Shown here: piece after piece, positions 1 through 4,891 of the stretch
Numbering within the stretch: the first letter of the stretch is position 1
How the letters are laid out: each line of letters starts with the position of its first letter
NCBI GenBank assembly: GCA_006227785.1
Contig: SBFU01000077.1
Coordinates: forward strand, 1-6,226
DNA length: 6,226 bases
Source of the DNA: Burkholderiales bacterium
GTDB taxonomy: Bacteria; Pseudomonadota; Gammaproteobacteria; Burkholderiales; Burkholderiaceae_C
Direction of reading: 5' to 3'
Notes under the pieces: generated by a model
The model's input: only the letters and a program-made list of their open reading frames with translations
What the model was told of the DNA's origin: nothing
Database searches by the model: none
Translations under genes and position numbers: made by a program

Positions 1-40
1 CAAAAGGCCGGGTCACCTGCGCGTGGTTGGCCGACCCAAC

Positions 41-1000
41 TCACTGGAAATAGTAGGGCACGAAGATCTGGTTGGCTTCGTGGCCGACCGACTGCACCCA
101 CTCGCGGGAAAAACGCTCGCCCAGGCGCTTGAGCTCGGCTTCAAAGTTCGGCGGAACCCTGCCGACGTTCATCCCCTTCGACGCCAGTTCGCGGGTGGAG
201 CCGTCGGCCACCTGCTCGCTCATGGCCCAGCCGCGGGCTTCGGCTGCCTGTGCGGCGACCCGAAGGGCTTCCCGGGTGTCGGGGGACAGCGCCTGAACCG
301 CAGCGAGATTGGCGAACACGATGTTTTTCGGGATCCAGGCGTTGATGGTGTAGTAGTGCGCCACCTTGTCCCAGACCCTGTTCTCCACCCCCGTCACCGC
401 CGAAGTGATCATGCTGTCGATCCTGCCATCGGCCAGGGCCTGGTTGACCCCCGCCGTCGGCACATCCACCGGGGTGGCGCCGAGAATCTGCGCAATGCGC
501 TGTGTCGAGACGTTGTAGGTCCGCATGCGGGTGCCATGAAAGTCCTTTGCCGACTCGACGGGCCTGCGGGCAAACAGGCCCTGTGGTGGCCAGGGCACGG
601 CATAAAGCGGATACAGGCCGCGCTGGGCAAAGTGCCTTTCGATGAGGGGTCGCTGCAGGTTCCACATGCGCCGGGCATCGCCGTAGCTTTTGACCACAAA
701 CGGGATGGAGTCGGCACCGGCGATGGGAATTTCCGCCACGAGGCTGGCCATGATGGTTTCACCGGCCTGGGTCTTGCCCGTCTCGACGGCTTGCCGTATG
801 TCGGCGAGCTTGAACAGTGAGTTGCCCGGATGGACCTCGATCTTGAGTGCGCCGCCGGTGGCCCGCTCCACATCGCGGGCGAACTGCACGATGTTCTCGG
901 TGTGGAAGGAGTCGGCGCTATAGCCCGTGGCCAGGTTCCACTGGGTCTGGGCATGCGCGCTGGTCATGACCGCAAGGGCAAGCAGCAAAAGCTTCTTCAT
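41..1000 (-). CDS. dctP: TRAP transporter periplasmic solute receptor (DctP family, BpDctP6/7-like), first paralogue
   Basis: This is a 319-residue extracytoplasmic receptor that captures a carboxylate solute in the periplasm and delivers it to a DctQM permease. The N-terminus is a Sec signal peptide: MKK, a Leu/Ala-rich core, and a likely cleavage after Ala-His-Ala at residue 17. The family's Lys/Arg-hydrophobic-Arg motif (GTRMR, residues 156-160) is present; Arg160 aligns with the Arg that binds the substrate carboxylate in SiaP. SLFK (61-64), DSIPF (97-101) and TSAVTGVEN (199-207) match the pyroglutamate-binding BpDctP6/7 subfamily as I remember it. I chose the start at 1000 because AGGAG (plus-strand 1007-1011) sits 6 nt upstream and the signal peptide begins there; the frame stays open to 1057 but has no reason to start there. 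The gene is divergent from the LysR gene, and no permease accompanies it inside the window. It is about 44% identical to the receptor at 3300-4265. Family is certain; ligand is inferred. Confidence 0.95.
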   Translation of the reverse strand: MKKLLLLALAVMTSAHAQTQWNLATGYSADSFHTENIVQFARDVERATGGALKIEVHPGNSLFKLADIRQAVETGKTQAGETIMASLVAEIPIAGADSIPFVVKSYGDARRMWNLQRPLIERHFAQRGLYPLYAVPWPPQGLFARRPVESAKDFHGTRMRTYNVSTQRIAQILGATPVDVPTAGVNQALADGRIDSMITSAVTGVENRVWDKVAHYYTINAWIPKNIVFANLAAVQALSPDTREALRVAAQAAEARGWAMSEQVADGSTRELASKGMNVGRVPPNFEAELKRLGERFSREWVQSVGHEANQIFVPYYFQ

Positions 1001-1167
1001 GTGAGGCTCCTCTCGGAAGTGGAATGACGCGAGGCGGGTGGCGTTACGGCAGGGCAATCGCAGCAGGGTGGGTGTCGGACTCGTCCGCTCCTGGCATCTG
1101 CTGTCGCGAACCGCCCGGCTCTACGTTGCGCGGTCGCCAAGACCTGCCTTCACCACCCCTCGCCTTC

Positions 1168-1197
1168 ATTGTGGAGGGCGAAAGCATCTGGTTTCAA
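1168..1197 (-). promoter_or_regulatory. Candidate sigma70 promoter of the minus-strand receptor gene
   Basis: Read on the minus strand, the -35 is TTGAAA (1197-1192, 5 of 6 matches to TTGACA). The -10 is CACAAT (1173-1168, 4 of 6 matches to TATAAT), after an 18-nt spacer. Transcription would begin near 1161, giving a leader of about 160 nt. Independent support comes from the LysR-type box centred at 1228. That is about -67 from this start, the usual place for the recognition site of a LysR regulator. Confidence 0.4.
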
Positions 1198-1201
1198 ACG
1201 A
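1189..1201. promoter_or_regulatory. Second T-N11-A dyad overlapping the -35 (candidate LysR activation site)
   Basis: A dyad centred on C1195 has a perfect GTTT-C-AAAC core (1191-1199) and an outer T1189/A1201 pair, giving T-N11-A. It overlaps the -35 of the candidate receptor promoter. Its centre is 33 bp, about three helical turns, from the centre of the better box at 1221-1235. LysR-type regulators commonly bind a recognition site near -65 and a weaker activation site near -35, and this pair has that spacing. Confidence 0.35.
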
Positions 1202-1220
1202 AATACATCTTCACTTCATC

Positions 1221-1235
1221 ATCAAAATTTTCGAT
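1221..1235. promoter_or_regulatory. LysR-type recognition box ATC-N9-GAT
   Basis: ATCAAAATTTTCGAT fits the LysR-family ATC-N9-GAT pattern with the T-N11-A core (T1222, A1234). It is an inverted repeat in which 6 of 7 symmetric pairs match around T1228. It lies between the lysR gene and its divergent neighbour, where such regulators normally bind for both autoregulation and activation. The palindrome CGATATCG (1232-1239) overlaps its right end. Confidence 0.5.
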
Positions 1236-1238
1236 ATC

Positions 1239-1252
1239 GTGAATCGGTTCAC
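1239..1252. promoter_or_regulatory. Inverted repeat GTGAA-N4-TTCAC overlapping the lysR -35
   Basis: GTGAATCGGTTCAC consists of half-sites GTGAATC and GTGAACC that meet at a central CG; six of seven symmetric pairs match. It overlaps the TTCACA -35 hexamer proposed for lysR, so a protein bound here would be expected to block lysR transcription. It could be a further LysR site used for autorepression. The central CG and TGAA arms also resemble LacI-family operators, but no LacI-type gene is in the window. Confidence 0.35.
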
Positions 1253-1276
1253 AGAATCTTGCACTGGTGACAGAAT
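1248..1276 (+). promoter_or_regulatory. Candidate sigma70 promoter of lysR
   Basis: The -35 is TTCACA (1248-1253, 5 of 6 matches) and the -10 is CAGAAT (1271-1276, 4 of 6 matches), separated by 17 nt. The predicted start is near 1283, which leaves a leader of about 129 nt before the GTG codon. The word ACAGAATC occurs at 1251-1258 and again at 1270-1277, the second copy supplying the -10. ACAGAAT recurs at the candidate promoter of the downstream operon (2414-2420). Confidence 0.35.
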
Positions 1277-1400
1277 CGACGCCACCGTTGGGGTCATGCA
1301 TGGGCGAACGCCTTTTTTCCAGGCCATAAGCTCGCTCCAGCGTCTTCTGCGCCGGATCGACATGCCGGCGCTTCCCCCAGGAAATCCGGTTCGTTCAGAA

Positions 1401-1405
1401 GGGAG
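1401..1405 (+). promoter_or_regulatory. Ribosome binding site supporting the GTG start of lysR
   Basis: GGGAG lies 6 nt before the GTG codon at 1412. The spacing is ideal, and the protein that follows begins exactly where LysR-type N-termini normally begin, so the non-ATG start is well supported. Confidence 0.75.
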
Positions 1406-1411
1406 ATCACC

Positions 1412-2308
1412 GTGAATTTGCGCTTTGTAGAGGCCTTTTACTGGGTGGCCACGCTCAAGAGCGTGACGCGTGCTGCCGACAAGCTTTTCCTGACCCAGTC
1501 GGCCATGTCCAGCCGCATAGCGGCGCTTGAGCAGGAGCTGGGCGTTCTCCTGCTGGACCGGCGCAACAAGCAGTTCCGGCTCACCACGGCGGGGCTTCGG
1601 TTTCTCACCTACGCGCAGCAGATGCTGGAGCTGCAGAGGGAGGTGCGCAGCGTCATGGGCAGCACGCCGGAGGGTGAGCCGGTCGTGATCCGCCTGGGTG
1701 CCATCGAGTCCATTCTTCACTCGTGGCTGGTGCCCTGGATCGAGAGGCTGCGCAAGGACTACCCGGCGCTCTCGCTCGAGCTTTCGGTGGAGCCCACGCC
1801 AGTCCTCATCGAGCAGATCAGCCGGGGGACACTCGACATTGTCTTTGCCGCCTTGCCGGCATCGGGCGACGGCGTGAGGGCCGAGCCCATGGATTCGATG
1901 GCCATGGGCTTCTTCGGGCATCGCGAGATCCACAGGAAGAGGAGGTACGGGCGGGGCGACTTCAGCGAACTCGATGTCATGACTTTCCAGCGCGGCTCTC
2001 AGCCGCACGTGGCCCTTCTGGATGTCTTTCGCAATGAGGGCGTGACTCCCAGAATGGTGCATCCCATGTCGTCCATCTCCGCGATGGTGCAGCTCGTGCA
2101 GGGCGGGTTCGGTGTGGCGACCTTGCCCAAGCGCGCCATCCGCCGCCTTGCCGGCATGCCCGACCTCAAGCCTTTGCCTTGTGACATCGCGCTCAAGCCC
2201 TTGCCGCTGTATGTCAGCTACCGGGTCGATCCATCGAACCAGGCCATCGAATCCATCGTCAAGTCATCCACCGAATATGCATCCGGGGTGCACAAGAACG
2301 GTGCCTGA
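1412..2308 (+). CDS. LysR-type transcriptional regulator
   Basis: This is a 298-residue DNA-binding regulator of normal length for the LysR family. Residues 1-60 form the winged helix-turn-helix: FVEAF..VA near the start, SVTRAADKLFLTQSAMSSRI (17-36) as the helix-turn-helix, then ALEQELGVLLLDRR (38-51) and LTTAG (57-61). A linker helix follows to about residue 88. The co-inducer-binding domain runs from about 90 to 285 and shows the usual IRLGAIES start (93-100) and GGFGVATLPK (231-240) near the end. Translation begins at GTG with a good ribosome binding site. The gene sits between a divergent TRAP receptor gene and a co-directional enzyme-TRAP operon, with LysR-type boxes on both sides. It is therefore likely to control both, with the transported solute or a metabolite as co-inducer; that role is inferred from position. 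Family assignment is certain, the effector unknown. Confidence 0.97.
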   Translation: MNLRFVEAFYWVATLKSVTRAADKLFLTQSAMSSRIAALEQELGVLLLDRRNKQFRLTTAGLRFLTYAQQMLELQREVRSVMGSTPEGEPVVIRLGAIESILHSWLVPWIERLRKDYPALSLELSVEPTPVLIEQISRGTLDIVFAALPASGDGVRAEPMDSMAMGFFGHREIHRKRRYGRGDFSELDVMTFQRGSQPHVALLDVFRNEGVTPRMVHPMSSISAMVQLVQGGFGVATLPKRAIRRLAGMPDLKPLPCDIALKPLPLYVSYRVDPSNQAIESIVKSSTEYASGVHKNGA

Positions 2309-2353
2309 AGCGCAATTCCAGTGATTAGGGAAAACCCTTGTCTCCTCTAGAGC

Positions 2354-2368
2354 ATCGATAAAAGTAAT
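2354..2368. promoter_or_regulatory. Candidate second LysR box ahead of the enzyme-TRAP operon
   Basis: ATCGATAAAAGTAAT keeps the T-N11-A core (T2355, A2367) and differs from ATC-N9-GAT at one conserved base (AAT in place of GAT). It matches 10 of 15 positions of the reverse complement of the box at 1221-1235 and shares its ATCGA end. Its centre (2361) is about -66 from the start predicted for the downstream promoter. The internal symmetry is poor, so this remains a weaker call than the box beside lysR. Confidence 0.3.
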
Positions 2369-2370
2369 GA

Positions 2371-2389
2371 ACAAATAGAAAATTTTTGT
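2371..2389. promoter_or_regulatory. AT-rich inverted repeat ACAAA-N9-TTTGT
   Basis: A perfect 5-bp inverted repeat with a 9-nt spacer is centred on 2380, just upstream of the candidate -35 at 2392. It lies in the most AT-rich part of the window and may be an additional regulator-binding or DNA-bending site. A second dyad, CCTTC-N5-GAAGG (2396-2410), lies in the promoter spacer. Confidence 0.25.
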
Positions 2390-2391
2390 GT

Positions 2392-2420
2392 TTGCCCTTC
2401 GGTTTGAAGGTCTACAGAAT
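2392..2420 (+). promoter_or_regulatory. Candidate sigma70 promoter of the enzyme-TRAP operon
   Basis: The -35 is TTGCCC (2392-2397, 4 of 6 matches) and the -10 is CAGAAT (2415-2420, 4 of 6 matches), with a 17-nt spacer. The -10 is the same hexamer proposed for lysR. Start of transcription would be near 2427, shortly before the preferred ATG at 2461. Weak hexamers fit a promoter that depends on an activator. Hand-matched only. Confidence 0.35.
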
Positions 2421-2447
2421 TCGCTCCCGCCTGATCAATTTTTTTGT

Positions 2448-2451
2448 GGAG
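2448..2451 (+). promoter_or_regulatory. Ribosome binding site that decides the start of the hydro-lyase gene
   Basis: GGAG lies 9 nt before the ATG at 2461 and only 3 nt before the in-frame ATG at 2455, so 2461 is preferred. The frame is open back to a TTG at 2386, but that position lies upstream of the proposed promoter and has no comparable ribosome binding site. Confidence 0.55.
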
Positions 2452-2460
2452 CCGATGCGT

Positions 2461-3288
2461 ATGACCAGACCGACACGCGCCAGCGATCCAGGTGGCATCG
2501 TCCAGCGGGCACCCACGCTCGCCCACGGGGTGCGGTTGAAGATCCGCACCGGTGAGTGGAAGAGCCACACGAGCGGACTGGCCGACCGCCATGTCCAGGG
2601 GAACGTAGTCATCCTGCCCCTGTCCGAGGCCGGCGACTTCCTGCGTTTCTGCCAGCGCAACCCCAAGGCCTGTCCGGTGCTGGCCGTCTCGGAGCCGGGC
2701 GCATTCGACCTGCCCGGGCTGGGGGCCGACATCGACATCCGTTCGGATGTGCCTGCCTACCGTGTCTGGTACGACGGGGAGCTGGCGCAGGAGTGCCACG
2801 ATGTGACCGCGCTCTGGCGCGACGACTTCGTCACCTTCGTGCTGGGGTGTTCGTTCTCTTTCGAGCAGGCGCTCCTTGATGACGGAATTGCGCTGCGCCA
2901 TGTGGAGCAGGGGCTGAACGTGGCCATGTTCAGAACCAGCATCCAGACAGAGCGTGCCGGGATGTTTCATGGCCCCATGGTGGTGACGATGCGGCCGATG
3001 ACGCCTGCCCATGCCATCAGGGCCATCCAGATCACATCCCGGTTTCCCGGTGTGCACGGAGCTCCGGTCCACATCGGCGATCCCGGGCAAATCGGCATCG
3101 TCGACATCTGCAAGCCTGACTACGGAGACCCGGTGAATGTCCTTCCGGGCGAGATCCCTGTCTTCTGGGCATGTGGCGTGACCTCCCAGGCGGCGCTGCT
3201 GCAGGCCAGGCCGCCCGTCTGCATCACGCATGCGCCGGGCTGCATGCTGGTGACCGATCTTCTCAACCACCACCTATCCACTTTCTGA
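2461..3288 (+). CDS. DUF1445 / D-glutamate cyclase-family putative hydro-lyase
   Basis: This is a 275-residue cytoplasmic protein of the family that includes B. subtilis YcsI and the catalytic domain of mammalian DGLUCY, which converts D-glutamate to 5-oxo-D-proline and water. It is full length for bacterial members. Family blocks appear in order: [10 protein letters not shown] (63-72), a [18 protein letters not shown] block (119-138), [14 protein letters not shown] (146-159), [18 protein letters not shown] (191-208), [15 protein letters not shown] (229-243) and [13 protein letters not shown] (255-267). There is no signal peptide or membrane segment. It is the first gene of an operon: only 11 nt separate its stop from the next ATG, and that gene's ribosome binding site overlaps its stop codon. 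Placement with a pyroglutamate-type TRAP receptor suggests it acts on imported 5-oxoproline or on D-glutamate. The direction of the reaction here is unknown. ATG 2455 is an alternative start. Confidence 0.9.
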   Translation: MTRPTRASDPGGIVQRAPTLAHGVRLKIRTGEWKSHTSGLADRHVQGNVVILPLSEAGDFLRFCQRNPKACPVLAVSEPGAFDLPGLGADIDIRSDVPAYRVWYDGELAQECHDVTALWRDDFVTFVLGCSFSFEQALLDDGIALRHVEQGLNVAMFRTSIQTERAGMFHGPMVVTMRPMTPAHAIRAIQITSRFPGVHGAPVHIGDPGQIGIVDICKPDYGDPVNVLPGEIPVFWACGVTSQAALLQARPPVCITHAPGCMLVTDLLNHHLSTF

Positions 3289-3299
3289 AGGAGCCTTCC

Positions 3300-4265
3300 A
3301 TGAAAAAAGTCGTCTTGCTGGCAGTCGGTGTGGCCTGCGGCTGGGCCGCCCATGCGCAAACCCGCTGGGACCTTCCGACCGGCTACAGCGCCAACAGCTT
3401 CCACACGCAGAACATCCAGCAGTTCGCCCAGGAGGTGGACAAGCTGACCGCGGGCAAGCTCAAGATCACGCTGCACCCGGGCGGATCGCTGTTCAAGGCC
3501 AACGAGATCAAGCGGGCCGTCCAGACCGGTCAGGCCCAGGCAGGCGAGTTCATCCTGTCCGGCGCAGCCAACGAGAACCCGCTTTTCGGTGTGGACTCGA
3601 TTCCCTTCCTGGCCACCAACTATGCAGATGCCAGGCGCCTCTACGACGCAGCCCGGCCGGCACAGGAAAAGCTTCTGGCCTCGCAGGGCATGAAGGTTCT
3701 TTTCACGGTTCCCTGGCCCGGCCAGTCCCTGTATTCGAACAAGGCGATCAACAGTCCTTCGGACTTCAGCGGCACCCGCATGCGTGCCTACAACCCGGCC
3801 ACCACGCGCATTGCGCAGCTTCTGGGCGCGCAGCCTGTGACCATCCAGCTTTCCGAACTGGGGCAGGCCATTGCCACGGGCACCGTGCACAACTTCCTGA
3901 CCTCCAGTGCCAGCGGGGTCGAGAACAAGCTGTTCGAGCAGATCAAGTACTTCTACCCGGTCAACGCCTGGCTGCCGCGCAATGTCACCGTCGTGAGCCA
4001 GCGAGCCTTTGATGCCCTGGACAAGCCGACGCAGGACGCCGTCCTCAAGGCGGCCGCCGCTGCCCAGGAGAGGGGTTGGGCCACCAGCGAACGTCTGGAC
4101 AGCGAATTTGTCAAGGAGCTCGGTGCCAAGGGCATGACCGTGGCGCCTGCACCAGACGCCGTCAAGAAAGCGCTGGATGCCATCGGCGAGTCGATGACCG
4201 CCGACTGGATCAAGTCGGCCGGCGCTGAGGGGCAGGCCATCATCGACGCGTACCGGAAGAAGTGA
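3300..4265 (+). CDS. dctP: TRAP transporter periplasmic solute receptor (DctP family, BpDctP6/7-like), second paralogue
   Basis: This is a 321-residue periplasmic receptor, presumably the main partner of the DctQM pair encoded just downstream. The signal peptide is MKK plus a hydrophobic core, with likely cleavage after Ala-His-Ala at residue 19; the mature protein starts QTRWDLPTGYSANSFHT. SLFK (63-66) and DSIPF (99-103) precede the carboxylate-binding motif GTRMR (158-162, Arg162). VNAWLPRN (221-228) and ERGW (257-260) also fit the BpDctP6/7 subfamily, known to bind pyroglutamate. The start is set by AAGGAG at 3288-3293, overlapping the upstream stop codon and 6 nt before ATG. It is a diverged paralogue of the receptor at 41-1000. 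Residues 197-199 read His-Asn-Phe where the paralogue has Asp-Ser-Met (195-197), a change that could alter ligand choice. A terminator-like hairpin follows 12 nt after its stop. Confidence 0.96.
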   Translation: MKKVVLLAVGVACGWAAHAQTRWDLPTGYSANSFHTQNIQQFAQEVDKLTAGKLKITLHPGGSLFKANEIKRAVQTGQAQAGEFILSGAANENPLFGVDSIPFLATNYADARRLYDAARPAQEKLLASQGMKVLFTVPWPGQSLYSNKAINSPSDFSGTRMRAYNPATTRIAQLLGAQPVTIQLSELGQAIATGTVHNFLTSSASGVENKLFEQIKYFYPVNAWLPRNVTVVSQRAFDALDKPTQDAVLKAAAAAQERGWATSERLDSEFVKELGAKGMTVAPAPDAVKKALDAIGESMTADWIKSAGAEGQAIIDAYRKK

Positions 4266-4277
4266 TGTGGCGGTTTG

Positions 4278-4327
4278 CCGGTCGGATGCTTGCCGTCGGT
4301 TGAGAAGGGCATCCGACCGGACTTTTT
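4278..4327 (+). terminator. Intrinsic terminator-like hairpin between dctP and dctQ
   Basis: A perfect 12-bp stem, CCGGTCGGATGC (4278-4289) with GCATCCGACCGG (4309-4320), encloses a 19-nt loop. It is followed after two bases by five T residues (4323-4327). The T-run lies only on the plus-strand exit side, so the element works in the direction of the operon. It would end or attenuate transcripts after the receptor gene, leaving less message for the permease genes. It could also protect the 3' end of a short enzyme-receptor mRNA. The 19-nt loop is longer than typical, so termination may be partial. Confidence 0.75.
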
Positions 4328-4346
4328 CCACAAAGGAGCTTGTGCC

Positions 4347-4856
4347 ATGGACACCTATCTCAGACAAGTCTACCGATCCATGCTGATCCTGTCCGGGGTG
4401 TTCATGGTCGGCACGTTTCTGATCATCAGCCTGGGCATCGTCTCCCGGGTCATGAAGATCAACATCGCCGGCCTGGACGCCTACGCCGGCTACTGTATCG
4501 CCGCGGCGCTCTTTCTGGCGCTGCCGGCCACCCTGCAGCAGGGTGACCATATCCGGGTGACCCTCGTGCTCGAGAGAATCTCGCCGAAGTGGCGATCCGT
4601 CGTCGAATGGTGGTGCCTGCTCGTGGCCTCCTTCCTGACGGTCTACATGGCCTGGTACGCGGTCCGGTTCGTCTGGCTCTCGTACCAGCTCGGCGAGGTC
4701 TCTTCCTCGGCCGATGTCTCGCCGCTGTGGATTCCCCAGCTCGCCATGGCCATCGGTTGCATCGGCTTTGCACTGTCCTTCCTGCACGCCCTGGTACTCC
4801 GGGGAAAGCGCAGGGATCTCATCCAGACCACCCAGGAAGGGTCTCACGTCGAGTGA
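4347..4856 (+). CDS. dctQ: TRAP transporter small membrane subunit DctQ
   Basis: This is a 169-residue inner-membrane protein, the usual size for DctQ, which pairs with DctM to form the ion-driven permease. Four hydrophobic segments are visible at about residues 12-34, 45-62, 88-110 and 129-151. The conserved stretch LQQGDHIRVTLV (63-74) follows segment 2, and the SPLWIPQLAM region (125-134) opens segment 4; both are typical of the family. The C-terminal tail from about 152 is short and charged. AAAGGAG (4332-4338), 8 nt before the ATG, sets the start at 4347; the frame is open further upstream to 4275, but that part encodes the terminator hairpin and is not protein-like. It lies downstream of the hairpin and 35 nt before dctM. 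DctQ sequences diverge widely, yet motif, length and context agree. Confidence 0.95.
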   Translation: MDTYLRQVYRSMLILSGVFMVGTFLIISLGIVSRVMKINIAGLDAYAGYCIAAALFLALPATLQQGDHIRVTLVLERISPKWRSVVEWWCLLVASFLTVYMAWYAVRFVWLSYQLGEVSSSADVSPLWIPQLAMAIGCIGFALSFLHALVLRGKRRDLIQTTQEGSHVE

Positions 4857-4863
4857 CTCGGCA

Positions 4864-4879
4864 TGTCGGCCAGCCGACA
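4864..4879 (+). other. Small hairpin in the dctQ-dctM gap
   Basis: TGTCGG (4864-4869) pairs with CCGACA (4874-4879) around a CCAG tetraloop, whose outer bases can also pair. The hairpin ends one base before the AGAGGA ribosome binding site of dctM (4881-4886). It could tune initiation on dctM or block an endonuclease. No T-run follows, so it is not a terminator. Confidence 0.4.
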
Positions 4880-4891
4880 GAGAGGAAAACC

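Larger units (their letters stand above)
1001..1411. other. Divergent intergenic region between receptor gene and lysR
   Basis: This 411-bp stretch has no convincing gene. The part from about 1185 to 1260 is visibly more AT-rich than its surroundings and holds the LysR box, the dyads and both candidate promoters. Positions 1001-1160 would be the untranslated leader of the minus-strand receptor mRNA, apart from the Shine-Dalgarno sequence at 1007-1011. Positions of about 1283-1411 would be the lysR leader. I found no recognisable riboswitch or small RNA gene in either leader by eye. Confidence 0.7.

Noticed and set aside
1..40. Possible terminator for the first receptor: GGGTC (10-14) with GACCC (33-37), then TTTT on the minus strand, plus GTTGG-N5-CCAAC (26-40).
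   Set aside because: The stem is only 5 bp with an 18-nt loop and four bases separate it from a four-T run, so it is too weak to call at the window edge.
1058..1411. Short plus-strand open frames in the divergent region as small genes.
   Set aside because: The frames running from 1024 and 1038 lack ribosome binding sites and protein-like composition, and they cross the promoter and operator region.
1211..2062. A 283-codon open frame antisense to lysR.
   Set aside because: It mirrors the LysR coding frame, has no family resemblance, and would run over the regulatory boxes. The plus-strand LysR protein is unmistakable.
2327..2338. AGGG-AAAA-CCCT hairpin just after lysR as a terminator.
   Set aside because: Only 4 bp of stem and no following T-run; readthrough from lysR into the operon cannot be excluded.
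2347..3273. A 308-codon open frame antisense to the hydro-lyase gene.
   Set aside because: Its composition is His/Arg/Gly-rich without any domain, and the opposite strand encodes a full-length DUF1445 protein with all family blocks.
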